This document shows, in pieces, positions 12,379-23,345 of a stretch of DNA of 64,000 nucleotides. How positions within the stretch are numbered: the stretch's first letter is position 1; each line of letters starts with the position of its first letter. The notes below the pieces were generated by a model that was not told the origin of the DNA, ran no database searches, and was given only the letters and a program-made list of their open reading frames with translations. Position numbers and translations under genes: made by a program. The stretch is from Annulohypoxylon bovei var. microspora (taxonomy: Eukaryota; Ascomycota; Sordariomycetes; Xylariales; Hypoxylaceae), in assembly GCA_022836615.1 (NCBI GenBank), contig MU405245.1:186001-250000 (forward strand), written 5' to 3'.

Positions 12379-13520
12379 ATGGTAAGCTTCTGATATCCGA
12401 GATTGATATGCGCTTGCGCATTCGATCAAATAATTTAATGGCGCTCGCTCGTCGAGTTGCTTTATTTCCGCCTGTCGTCTTCGGACGCAGGTGAAGAACT
12501 GGCTTGAGATCTTTGTGTAGTGTGTAGAAATGCCACTCGCGATCTTCTCTTTAGAGTTCAAGAAAGACTACAGTCAATGGAACACATTTGCTGATGTCTT
12601 TCTTCTCAATGATAGCCTCCCAAGTCCGGTAAGAAGGCCGCTCCGGCCCCCTTCGCTTCCAAGGCGGGTTCGAAGAAGGCACCTAAGGTGAGTACTAATC
12701 TATTCGATTCCCTTCCTCCTATGATAAGATCCAAGGCGATATTGACACATCATCTAGAACCCTCTTATCGAGAAGCGAACTCGCAACTTCGGTGTCGGCC
12801 AAGACATTCAGCCCAAGCGAAACCTCTCCCGCATGGTGAAGTGGCCCGAGTATGTTCGTCTTCAACGCCAGCGCAAGATCATCAACATGCGCCTGAAGGT
12901 CCCGCCTGCTATTTCCCAGTTCCAGCACGTCCTTGACCGCAACACCGCCGCCCAGGCGTTCAAGCTTCTCAACAAGTACCGACCCGAGTCTAAGGCCGAG
13001 AAGAAGGAGCGCTTGGTTAAGGAGGCTACTGCCATCAAGGAGGGCAAGAAGAAGGAGGATGTTAGCAAGAAGCCCTACGCTGTCAAGTTTGGTCTGAACC
13101 ACGTCGTCGGCCTGATCGAGAACAAGAAGGCTTCCCTCGTCCTGATCCCCAACGATGTTGACCCTATCGAGCTGGTCATCTTCCTGCCCGCTCTCTGCCG
13201 AAAGATGGGTGTCCCCTACGCCATCATCAAGGGCAAGGCCCGTCTCGGAACTGTTGTCCACAAGAAGGTATGCATCAACTTAACTACGTATTTGATACAA
13301 CCAAGCTAATAAAATCTAGACCGCTGCTGTTCTCGCCGTTACTGAGGTCCGATCTGAGGACAAGAACGAGCTTTCCAAGCTCGTCAGCGCCGTCAAGGAT
13401 GGTTACCTGGCCAACTCTGAGAACGCTCGACGACAGTGGGGCGGTGGTATCATGGGCGCCAAGGCCAACAAGCGCATCGAGAAGAAGAAGAAGGCTCTCG
13501 AGCAAGCTATCAAGGTCTAA
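12379..13520 (+). CDS. 60S ribosomal protein eL8 (L8/L7a)
   Basis: Structural protein of the large ribosomal subunit, with an L7Ae-type RNA-binding fold. The first coding exon is just the ATG (12379-12381). It is followed by exons at about 12616-12687, 12758-13267 and 13320-13520, giving about 261 residues. The protein begins MPPKSGKKAAPAPF and continues through FGVGQDIQPKRNLSRMVKWP, VPPAISQFQHVLDRNTA, YAVKFGLNHVVGLIENKKA, LVLIPNDVDPIELVIFLPAL and GKARLGTVVHKKTAAVLA. It ends in the Lys-rich KKKKALEQAIKV. An ATG-only first exon is frequent in ribosomal protein genes of filamentous fungi. The gene is strongly codon-biased (C-ending codons), unlike its neighbours, which fits very high expression. 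Confidence 0.96.
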
Positions 13521-15850
13521 GCTTAGCATCGGAGTTGGTCACGGGTCATGATTTCTCTAGGTTTGCACGGTTCAGGCGTTGGAGGTGGTAAAATGGAATA
13601 CCAAACACGTGGATTTGCATGAAAGCCTACTACATATCCAGAATTTGACCCAATGACCAATGTGACAATGATTAACTAATAACGGCTCCGCCTGGTGACG
13701 TCTGCTCTTTGCGCCGTACTTTGTATGCCAATATCAATTAATAGTGCCAAGTCTTACGATGTCTCTTGGTACTTATTTAAAGATGAGGGATCTCTCGGTA
13801 TTCAGTAAGCAATACGGGTCTGTAGGTTGATTTAAGCTGTGCCATTGGTTGATTACCAAATGCCGTATAAGGATAGTCAAGCCGAGCCGAGCCAAGCCCA
13901 GTAGCCAAGCAAGCCTCGTTGCAGCATCGCATTTCGCAGGACAAAACGGGTATTCAAACAGAAAGCGTTCCTGAGTGCTGGGTCTGTAACTTAGCATCAG
14001 TCACCTCTCATTATCTAAGCTTACGTATGCGCGATTTCGAAAGCGAGAAGTGGCATAGCATAGGTATGCAGCCTGATAGTTATAGCACTCTGCTAGTATT
14101 ATCATGAATTATTATTCAGGTCGATCAGGAGGTATCTCAATGGTCGTCACGTTTGAGATACTTCGTATCTATGTACCTCCGTTAGGGGGCCCTTTTGTGG
14201 TAATCCTGAGCTCCTCACCGCTTTCTAACGCAATGCCGCGAGCCCTGTACGGTTCCTGGCAGGGGTTATAACTCTCAGCACATGGGCACGTTGGATATGT
14301 GATTGGCTCATTGGCCTATTGGTCACGGGCTAGGATTGCACATGCATAGTACCACATAAGCCCTGGACGTCGAGGTCCGGGTATTGGCTCCTTGGACATT
14401 GGATACTCCGTTATGATAATACGCAAATACGCAGTATGCTATGTACGCGCCAGGGAAGTACGTAGAGGCATGGATGAGACGTACCTAGAGGGCTAGGTAG
14501 GCTAGCTTACCAAATGTTCCGCATTTCGAAGCTTTATCTATGCTTGATTGCTTGCTTCAATCGTCTCAATCTCAATCTGTGCGCTTCCGCCGGGCCTGTG
14601 ACAAGTTTCACTTGATACGGTTCATCCCACGTTCGGCCTGGTAGGGTATGGTAACCTAAGGCACACGGGTAATGGAAAGAATTGGCGCCGAGAGGGGGGG
14701 GCGAAGCCTAAGCTATCGAATCTGGGAATCTAGGCAAACTCTGGGCAAAATAAACGGTAATATGTAGATAAGGTTAGGGAAATGATGCACGGCTTTGCGG
14801 TTTGAGGCCTGTTACCTCTTTACCCCGGACTCCGGACAGGCCGATCCTATCTCTATATGCCAGGTAGATGCCAGATAGATAGGAATAGGGAAGGATGGAT
14901 AGTTTCGAACCAAGCGTACATAAGATTACAAACCTCCGGAAACCTCAGGAGCTTGCGCTTTTGCTATTGTTGCCTTTATGCTGTGCTGTTTTGTTTGCTG
15001 ACGCCAAGTTCGTCATCTCTGGTCATATACTTACTGAGCCTCCTCCTACTCATCTTTCTCCGCGTACCTACGTGTCCTATTTCATCATTCATGAATCTTG
15101 TTTCATTCCCTACGTACATTAGTAGATCCGTATCTCCGCTGACCCGTTTGGGCCGGTGTTACTTGCCTACTTAACCTATCGAAGACCTCCTTGTGAGCCG
15201 CTTTATTTGTTTACCTAGGTTAAGCCTCACGGGCTCCGTCGTCCCATTCACTATCACCGTACGATTCGATCACCGCCTCCTCCGAGTGATCACCGACCCA
15301 GCCGAGAGCGCGATTTCGAAGAAAAAGAAGGCGCTAGGAACTCGGTCAAAGTTGTTATTCAGCAAACAGCTTGAAAAGAAACCGAGGAAACCCTCACTCT
15401 CACCCTCCCAGGCTGCTTAGTGGTGTGTGGACGAGTGGGCAAACGCCAGATCTGATTGGGCTTGGGACTTCCTAATTCGCTCATATCCTACATCCCGCAT
15501 CCAGTCGCAGACCCCTCTGGGTGGGATCTTGCGTGCCACTCGTGGTCATTATACATACATACCACGTCCTATAACTCCCAGTCGCACTTACATATAAAAC
15601 AGCGCAACCCGGGCGCTCACATCTCTCTCGAAATGCCTGCTCCTCCGCGTACGTTGCTCTTCTCTCGTTCTCCCCCTAATCCCTAATCCAGTAGTTTACC
15701 CCGCCAAGAAAAGGAGGAACGGCACTCCTGGATCTGGATCTGCAGGGGTGGATATTCGCATCTCGTACAAAAATAATACGCTTAAACTTTTTTGAGATCC
15801 GAGATTGGCGAGGGTAACTCTTCGCTTTTGGAAAGACCGCATCGCTTACC
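13521..15850. other. 2.3 kb intergenic region, no gene seen
   Basis: Lies downstream of eL8 and upstream of the carbonic anhydrase. It contains short CT-rich and GGTAC-like stretches (for example 14140-14200, 14480-14510) and, at its right end, a TATA box (see separate entry). Several small open frames at 14857-15686 look like promoter and 5'-leader sequence rather than genes: no homology, poor codon use, mutually overlapping. Confidence 0.5.
15593..15599 (+). promoter_or_regulatory. TATA box of the carbonic anhydrase gene
   Basis: A TATAAAA word lies 258 bases upstream of the preferred ATG (15851), and only 39 bases upstream of an alternative ATG at 15632. Transcription from this box would give a leader that begins at about 15625. 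Confidence 0.45.
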
Positions 15851-16848
15851 ATGGCCGCAGAAGATGCCTTTGCCTATGCGCTGAGCTCGAATCAAGCCTG
15901 GGCCGGCTATAAGGGTCACCAGAACCCCGACTTCTTCCCCAAGTTGGCTTCGGGACAGTCGCCAGCAATCCGTACGTATAACCCTCGTTTCCTTGGTCAT
16001 AACATAATCTCGAATATGGTATTATTCATTTCCTTTGTTGAGATGCGAGGCAAGCGAAGACCCACTCAACAGAGCACTAGCACGGTCTCGGATGTGTGTA
16101 TCCTTGGACCTTGCTAGGTTAGCCGTTAGGCGACTCGCCAGCTTCCCATGTGAGGTGGAGATGACAGTACATGCTTATCATGTACTATGCTATGCGATGT
16201 AATGAAGAATGAGGAGACGGATAGGACGGCTAACAACGGTGCGACCAAATAGTGTGGCTAGGATGCTCCGACTCTCGCTGCCCGGAGACGACGATCCTGG
16301 GCTTGCAACCGGGCGACGTGTTCGTGCACCGCAACATCGCCAATATCATCTCGCCGACTGACATCAACACGTCGGCGGTGATCGAGTACGCGGTGACGCA
16401 CCTAAAAGTCAAGCACGTGGTGTTATGCGGGCATTCGTCGTGCGGGGGTGCCGCTGCGGCATTGAGCAATCAACGGATCGGCGGCGTGCTGGACACGTGG
16501 CTGGTGCCGCTTAAGGCAATTCGCAACGCGAACAAGGAAGAGCTGGAGTCTATCACCGACGACAAGTTGCGCGGTGTGCGCATCGCAGAGCTTAACGTCG
16601 AGGCCGGCATCAATGTGCTCATGGCAAACCCGGCGGTCCAGGATGCTATCGCCGAGAGGGGCCTTCAAGTTCACGGCACGTTCTTCGACATCGGCTTAGG
16701 TCGGATCCGGGACCTGAGCCTCGGAACGAAGGGAGGAACTCATGATGGAATTCCGGGTATGAACGGCGACGCCGGAGATGTGGTCAGAGGCAAGCATGCG
16801 ATGCTGGTTTTCCGAACGGACGGCGCTGGAGGTATGCAGGCTCGTTGA
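15851..16848 (+). CDS. Beta-class carbonic anhydrase
   Basis: Interconverts CO2 and bicarbonate; supplies bicarbonate to carboxylases and CO2 sensing. Two exons, 15851-15971 and 16253-16848, separated by a long 281-base intron, give 238 residues. All zinc and active-site residues are present: C45 and D47-x-R49 in LGCSDSR, H101 and C104 in LCGHSSCGG. Other family blocks are HQNPDFFPKLASGQSPAI, GDVFVHRNIANI and HGTFFDIGLGRI. The ATG at 15851 has a good context (taccATGgcc). An alternative start at 15632, spliced from 15647 into the AG before 15862, would replace the first residues with a short MPAPP leader; the upstream TATA box makes this credible. No mitochondrial targeting peptide is evident in either form. 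Confidence 0.93.
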
Positions 16849-18174
16849 AAGGAAATGTAACGGCAGTGAATCGAATCGAATTGGGGCCGAATCGAGGCGT
16901 TTATACAAAAGTTGGTGTCTTCGAGGCTTCGAATTGAAATTGGTCATCCATGGATCTCGGCACGGCGGCAACGGTAGAAGAGCATATTGGCGGGCGAGTG
17001 AATTTAGTGAATTTGGTGAACTCGGTCTAGTTGGTCTTTACGATACGATACCTAACCTCATAAGAGGTCTTTTCAGTGGCGGCGTTTCGAGCAAAGTGTC
17101 TACATGGCAAGCATGGCGATGGGATGTATGTATGGAGGGATGTATGTGTATGTGCAGCATTGCGTGCGCATCTGTTTTCCGGCGATTGGAACTAGTGTTT
17201 ATTGGTCAATACCTACCGAAGGTATTCTGGGGAATTCATATAAGTTGCATTTCTTGCATTCAGAAGTGTCCAATTGTCCAGACTGGGTGTTCAGATGATG
17301 TTTTTGCTATGGATCTGATTAAGCATGGCATGTGCTGTTATCTGGTATTCCGATTTAAGTTTAAGCCGGCTAATCTGCTAATCTATCACTACCTGGGCAG
17401 TATATCGCTGCTTCTGTCAGTCTAAAGTCAATTCTCGTAAGTTGCCAAGCTTACCCCTCTACATTCGTACGTCACTTCCAAGTTCCAGTTCGTTAGAGTT
17501 CAACTGGAGGGTCCCATTACGCAGCCTAGAAGCTAACAATAGTGGGGGTTAACTACAGGTGAGGTAGGTACAGGTGCTTATGGTGTGCTACCTATTGGAT
17601 GTAAAGAGCTAATGGGCTAATTGGATTTTACCTATTGTCTTGGTATTCTCTTGTCACACCATCTCATCTCCATTTCTGGGATTTAGGGAGATCGAAGGAA
17701 ACAAAAGGAATGCCGTGTAAACGCCAAGATCCGTGGCGTTTTGACAAGATTGCGTGGTTTTTACAGTATATTCCGCCTAGATTCTAGAAAGATGGAGGGT
17801 ATACGTAGTGGTAGAATGTGCGTTCGGCTAAGCATACATTCATCTCGCCTACCCGGCTACACAGCTACCAAGCGTCAGATCTTCTTTCGTTTTGATATCA
17901 AACAACCTACCTACCTATCTTGAGATTTCCTTGAGAGTTAACCTACCTCAGTCTACCTACCTACCTAGGTATCTAATCCACAGATCCAATCCACAGATCC
18001 ATACCTTCTTACTCAATTTTATGACAAGGACAAGGCTATTCATGACTAACTAACACGAGTATCTTTGTTCCTTAGAAGTTACTCGTGAAATATATTCCGG
18101 ACCCAGTTATCTAACCAGCTATCTACTACTTTGATCTATAAATATAGAATCTCAACCACCAATAGTGTGAAACA
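16849..18174. other. 1.3 kb intergenic region
   Basis: Downstream of carbonic anhydrase and upstream of the ornithine-cyclodeaminase-family gene. It carries a CCTACCTACCTAGGTA cluster near 17906-17970 and a tandem doublet ATCCACAGATCC near 17976-18001. A 215-codon open frame over 16778-17425 starts inside the carbonic anhydrase in another frame and shows no protein character, so no gene is called. Confidence 0.5.
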
Positions 18175-19746
18175 ATGTCTCTTGCGGTTCTCTCTGACGA
18201 ACAGATTCGATACTTGCTGGAGAATCTAAGTCATGAAGAAGCAGAAGGGTTTATTAAGACTCTCAGAAATGCCCTTCACGAATATTCAACAGGCACGCAG
18301 TCGATAGCAGATGGTGTTGTCCACCAGCCCGAACGGTCGTCGGTGCATTCTAGTACCACCGGTGCGACCACACTGTTCATGCCATCGTATAGTGCTCTTG
18401 GCCATGCAGTGAAGGGTAAGCCTATCAAATTTACAAACCTAACATCTAAGATCTACTCAAACTAACGAGTTCATAGTTGTAACGCTGTCATCGCCGTCGG
18501 CTGATTCCACGCTGCCCGCCATTGCACCTACAGGGTCGATTACCCTCTATTCTCCTCAAGGTCCACCTCTTGGCTTCCTCAATGCCAAGACTTTAACTGC
18601 TTTCCGCACAGCCTTGGCCTCGTCTTGTCTTCTTACCAAGCGGGCTGTGGTCCGTACCTTGACTGTCTTTGGTTCAGGCCTGCAAGCGTATTGGCATATT
18701 CGCCTGGCGCTGATGCTGCGTGGTGATACTATCCGCCAGGTGTACATCATCAACCGGCGGTTTAGCGAGAATGCAAGAGACACGCTCAAGAAAATTTACG
18801 GTATACCTACGGAGATAAAGCAGCGCGAAGGATGGGATCAAGCACAGTTCAGCCTCCTTACTCCCGGGTATGGTGAGTATGATAGGCTACAGAAAGAGCA
18901 CTTGAGGGCCGCAGATGTCATCTACTGCTGTACACCTAGTACGGAGGCTCTCTTTGACGCGAGCATATTGACAAACCATGAGGGTCGCAGGAAAGGCAGG
19001 CTAATTGTGGCAGTCGGGAGTTATACACCGCAGATGCATGAGCTGCCTCGAGAGTTACTACTCCAGGCGACGAAAGCTCACGTATCCGGCCATCTCCACT
19101 ATCACAAGCATGCGACGGAAGGAGGAGTAATCATCGTAGATACACTAGATGGTGCACTGAAAGAAGCAGGTGAGATCATCGATGCCGGCCTAGAGCCTAA
19201 GCAGCTCGTCGAGTAAGTCCCCGACACGCATTTTAATACTTGGCATATAAAACATAGCGAAGGCTAACAACCAGCAGATTAGGCGAACTAGTCATGATCC
19301 AAAAGCTCGCCAAGGAGGAAGAAGAGGAATCGCTCGCATCCCAGAGCTCCACAGAAACATCCTCCGTCAGCGACTCCCTCGAAAAACTCGACATCGCATC
19401 GTCCAGCTCGGCCATGTCCACCGTCTTCGGCTCCGAGTCGGGCAGCGGAGGTAAGCGCTCCTCCTCCCGCAGCCCGAGCCGGCGCGGCAGCAACAGCGGC
19501 CTCTCCCTGCCCTTCCACCGGCGCAGCTCGAGCCAGCTGGTTCTGGACGAGAGCCAAGGACAAAAGCACCAGCAGCAGCACCAGCAGCCCAGCCGCGACA
19601 ACCACCTGTCGCGCTGGCTCACGGTCGGCAACGTCATCTACAAGAGCGTGGGGCTCGGGCTCATGGATCTCGTGGTCGGCTTCGAGATCGTGCGGCTGGC
19701 GAAGGAGAGGGGTCTGGGCAGCCACGTCGAGGACTTCTCTTCGTAG
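18175..19746 (+). CDS. Ornithine cyclodeaminase / mu-crystallin family protein with Ser-rich insert
   Basis: NAD(P)-binding protein of the OCD/mu-crystallin family. Members act on ornithine, ketimines or amino-acid derivatives, so the substrate is not predictable here. Three exons, 18175-18415, 18477-19212 and 19278-19746, give 481 residues. The N-terminal substrate domain (MSLAVLSDEQIRYLLENL, GATTLFMPSYS, GPPLGFLNAKTLTAFRTA) leads to the Rossmann dinucleotide loop FGSGLQAYWHI and IYCCTPSTEALF, LIVAVGSYTPQMHELP. The usual C-terminus is split by an insert of about 120 residues in exon 3 that is rich in Ser, Glu, Arg and Gln and is probably disordered. The family core resumes at WLTVGNVIYKSVGLGLMDLVVG. 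It lies tail-to-tail with the thiolase gene (474 bases). Confidence 0.85.
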
Positions 19747-20220
19747 TGCGGAGAGGACGTCCCGTTGACGCCTATCATGAACGATTTGGAGCTGCCTGAG
19801 GCGTGTCGTTGTAGTTTGGCTACGGCTCGGCGCCGGCGGGCGACGCATTAACTTTGATTACGGTCTACGTACATGGCACGGGGGTTTGGAGCGTGTACTT
19901 GGCGCTTATCAGGATCAGTGTTATTTTAGAGACGGAAGGCAACGAATGGGCGTAGTGGCATATGTGGTATGATGAGATATACTAAACGCCGTACGGATGA
20001 TATATTGTACACAAATGCTATTTGTTCGCCTTTGAACTATCCTTCCCGATCATGATCTGACCATGACCATGATCATGACTTCATATATGTGACTGTATAC
20101 ATATCAACACCCTAGACGAACCTTTCCGTATCCAAAAAGGTAGCAAGTAGGTAATTAGTACATATCGATACTGTAATTACTTTTCAAAATCTTCCATCTT
20201 ACGGTCCGAGTGGAATTGCT
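19747..20220. other. Shared 3' region of two convergent genes
   Basis: 474 bases between the OCD-family stop and the thiolase stop. They contain overlapping CATGAC/GATCATG palindromic words near 20045-20085. Only 3' untranslated sequence is expected here. Confidence 0.5.
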
Positions 20221-21719
20221 TTACTCAGCAACCCAGACGGCAGCCATACCCATGCCCGTGCCGATGCACATGCTCGTGACACCGACCTTCTCGCCGCGGC
20301 GTCTGAGCTCGTAAAGCAGGGTGCTCACTTGACGGGCGCCGGTGCAGCCGAGAGGGTGGCCGAAGGCGATGGCGCCACCCTTGGGGTTGATCTTCTCCTG
20401 GGGGATGCGCAGCTCGTTGGCGCACCACAGGCACTGGCTGGCGAAGGCCTCGTTGATCTCGAAGATGTCGACGTCTTCGTTGGTCAGGCCGCCCGCCAGC
20501 TCATAGGCCTTGGGGATCGCCTTCCACGGCCCCAATCCCATCAGCAGCGGCTTCACGCCCACCACGCTGGCCGCTACGTACTTGCCTAGGATGGTCTGCC
20601 CCAGGTGCTCGGCTGTGGATCGCTTCATCAAGAGAACGGCGGCGGCGCCGTCGGAGATCTGGGACGCGTTACCTGCGTGGATCGACCCGTTCTCGGCGAA
20701 GGCGGGCCGGATCTTGCCTAGCGATTCGGCAGTGATGCCGGGGCGCACGCCGTCATCCTTGCTCACGGTGATGGTCTTGGTCTCGCCACTCTTGGGATCG
20801 GTGAATTGGACGGTTAGGGGGTGGATCTCCTCGTCGAAGAGGCCTGCCTGCTGCGCCTTAAGGGCCTTCTGGTAGGAGGAGGCGGCGAAGGCGTCCTGGT
20901 CGGTGCGCTTGACGTTGCGGTCGCGGGCCATTTCCTCGGATAGGACGCCCATGGGCACCTTGCAGTTGGCGGCTTCGGGGTGCGACTCGAGGAGCTCGGA
21001 GAACTCGCTTACGGCGTTGGGGCTATTGTGCATTTCTTGTTAGCTCAAAGAATTCAGTTAAGCAGGAGAGCGAGGGAGATGTGGAGGCGAAGGGGAAGCA
21101 GAAGAGAGAACCCGACTCACCCGTAATGCAAGCTCATGCTCTCAACACCAGCACCGATACCGACCTCGATCATTCCAGCGCGGATCTGATTGGCGACGTC
21201 GACGCAGGCCTGTAAGCCCGAGGAGCACTGGCGGTTGAGTGTGCGGACGGCGGTGCTCTCGGGAAGACCCGCGACAAGAGCGGCAGCACGCATCTCGGTG
21301 GCGCCACCGCCGGGGGCTAGGACCTCACCGACGCAGATGTCCTGGACGAGCGCCGGGTCGATCTTAGAGCGCTCTAAGATTCCCTTCAGCGCACCCGCCA
21401 TCAGGTCAGCCGCTTGCGTGTCCTTGAACCCGCCCTTACCACCTTTTGTGAAGGCCGTTCGGAGACATGCTGTTACTACAACCTATATTTGCCCGGATAT
21501 ATTAGCTTCTGTTGATTGGGAGGTTTTCGAGTCCGCTAGAATGTAGAAATCGGACTCACATCGTCTGGGTTCTTCTGAAGAATCTTCTCCCGCGCCGACT
21601 TGGAGCCAGAGATCTGGCCGGAGATTTGTGTTAATCGGTCGATTGCTGTTGTTTCGTTCTGTCAGCTTTAAGTCCCGCCACCAAATCGGTTGAAGCTAAG
21701 ATCACTACTCACCACCCAT
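20221..21719 (-). CDS. 3-ketoacyl-CoA thiolase, peroxisomal (PTS2-like N-terminus)
   Basis: Last step of fatty acid beta-oxidation: cleaves 3-ketoacyl-CoA to acetyl-CoA and a shortened acyl-CoA. Four exons, 21713-21719 (only 7 bases), 21560-21645, 21121-21482 and 20221-21022, give 418 residues with clean phases. Catalytic residues are C117 in NRQCSSGLQA, H374 in GHPLGCTGAR and C404 in SMCIGTGMGM. The N-terminus MGAIDRLTQISGQI fits the PTS2 pattern R-L-x5-Q-x at residues 6-14, except that the last position is Ile rather than Leu or Ala. A peroxisomal site is therefore likely, as for fungal Pot1/Fox3. The acceptor before PNAVSEF is chosen because it restores the family YGPNAVSEF sequence. Mitochondrial or cytosolic acetoacetyl-CoA thiolases differ in length and N-terminus. 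Confidence 0.93.
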
Positions 21720-22738
21720 TTTGTTTTCCTTTTTCTCTAGGATCTTAGCCTCAGTGGTTATGGTATCAAGATGGTGGTAATATGGTAGGTTGATATATAG
21801 TGTTATTATATATTTGTAAAAGAGAAATTGGGATTGGTAAAGTGTATGATTATTGAGAAGAATACGTTACGTTAGGTAGGCACATAATGTATGTAATCCG
21901 ACTTGCTTAAGCAAGAGTTACCTCGGATGCATGGGTCTGTTTACGTTTGTAGGTAGCCGGTACTAGTTGAAAGCTCCAGTGCGCTATCCATTCATACTGA
22001 TGTCAGAAATATCCACTATAATTCGGCCGAGGCACATGTCGGAAGCTCTTGTCTCTCTTTTAGCGTTACAATTTCGATAGCGTTCACATGCCAACCTGCC
22101 CCGGACTTTTTCTCCGACTTCTCCAACCAGATTAGAGGGGACTTCCCCAACTTCCTAGCCACAATCGTTGAATGTGATATTATTCGGTGACGTACCCATT
22201 TAATGTCTTACATATACACCTACAGTCTACCCCCTGTAATAATGTTAGTACGAACCTGTTTCGGTACTTTATCAACGCATATTAAAGAAGTATTATACCA
22301 GGTTTCAACTCTAAATAAAGTAACGAGATCTTATCCTTAAAACATATACTTTTTTTTATATGTTAGAGAATACCAATTTTATCTTTATGATCTTGTATGA
22401 AAAAATATAAAAATTACATATGTTTCGATAATATGTATTAAAGCCCTGCTCGAAACTTCCATACCCTAGTGCAAATCGGTAGTTTCAGAAAAGCGTACTA
22501 ACATTATTTCAGGGGGTGAACTGTCCGTATTCACGGGACCTTCATGTGGACAATCTTGGTTGTCGAGCTCAATGGATCTTCTAGACACGATATTGGTTAT
22601 GTCATTACTTATCTAGAAGCTTCAAGTATGACACTCTAGAGAATGATTTCAGGATATATAAACTAGGTATCAGTCTTGAGTGTTTTATGAAACTTCTCTG
22701 ATTCGAAACGAAATGATACAAAAATAATGGCCACTAAG

Positions 22739-22800
22739 AGAGCGATGTTGTTCAACCACCCTGGGCTTGACTCAAGCCTTCCGTGCGCCATTTCGTCAAT

Positions 22801-22833
<33 letters not shown>

Positions 22834-22983
22834 CGGGCGGGGGGGGGGCGGGGGGGGGGCGGGGNNNNNNNNNNAAATTAAAAAAAAATATGGGCCACAA
22901 CGCGCGGGTTGTTGTTCAACCCCCCGGGGGTTGACACAAGCCTTCCGGGCGCAATTTCGTCAACGCCCCCCCCCCCCCCCCCC
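22739..22983. repeat. Imperfect direct duplicate flanking the gap, with poly-G and poly-C tracts
   Basis: The sequence at about 22745-22800 (TTGTTCAACCACCCTGGGCT...) recurs at about 22908-22963 as TTGTTCAACCCCCCGGGGGT... with scattered G/C substitutions. The left copy runs into poly-G, the right copy into poly-C (about 22964-22984). The form suggests a duplicated contig end with low-quality bases rather than a biological repeat. Confidence 0.8.
22865..22874. other. Scaffold gap of 10 N
   Basis: Ten N are bounded on the left by a run of about 64 mostly-G bases (22801-22864) and on the right by degraded sequence. Exactly ten N is probably a placeholder rather than a measured gap. Confidence 0.98.
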
Positions 22984-23345
22984 CCTAAATGACCACCGAC
23001 GTAACGACTCTGGGAATACGGGTACGAAAGCAAGAGTAACAAATAAAATTATAATTAAAGAATAGTGATATAAGAAAACCTTAAAAGTCGATTTTTAACT
23101 CTGAGAAATAAATCCATCAAGAGTGAGACGTAGCATTATGATCACCAAGCTCATATCTACATGAAATCCGTCAGGACCATATAACCATCCCTGACTTTAC
23201 CCCAATAAACAACCCTATGTAACCTCTAAGCCCCCAATATAGGTATCATATGTGTTCATCCGCTGTCGTGAGATCCCAGTCTTTGAATAACTTTTAAGAT
23301 ATGAACATAATCTGCAGATATACCAATTTATTTTATATCGGTATA

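Larger units (their letters stand above)
21720..23345. other. Intergenic region with scaffold gap
   Basis: 1.6 kb between the divergently placed thiolase promoter and the 3' end of the MFS gene. AT-rich around 22320-22440. The centre holds an assembly gap with flanking homopolymers (separate entries). No gene is supported. Confidence 0.6.

Noticed and set aside
12719..13261. 180-codon - open frame opposite eL8
   Set aside because: Antisense shadow of a highly codon-biased ribosomal protein gene (Leu/Asp/Val-rich shadow composition).
16778..17425. 215-codon + open frame overlapping the end of carbonic anhydrase
   Set aside because: It begins inside a certain gene in another frame and continues into its 3' region; no protein character, no homology recognised.
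19288..19848. 186-codon - open frame opposite the OCD-family gene
   Set aside because: Antisense shadow of the Ser-rich exon; the sense frame continues a known family.
22727..23065. Gly-rich + open frame across the N gap
   Set aside because: It is an artefact of the poly-G tract and the N bases.
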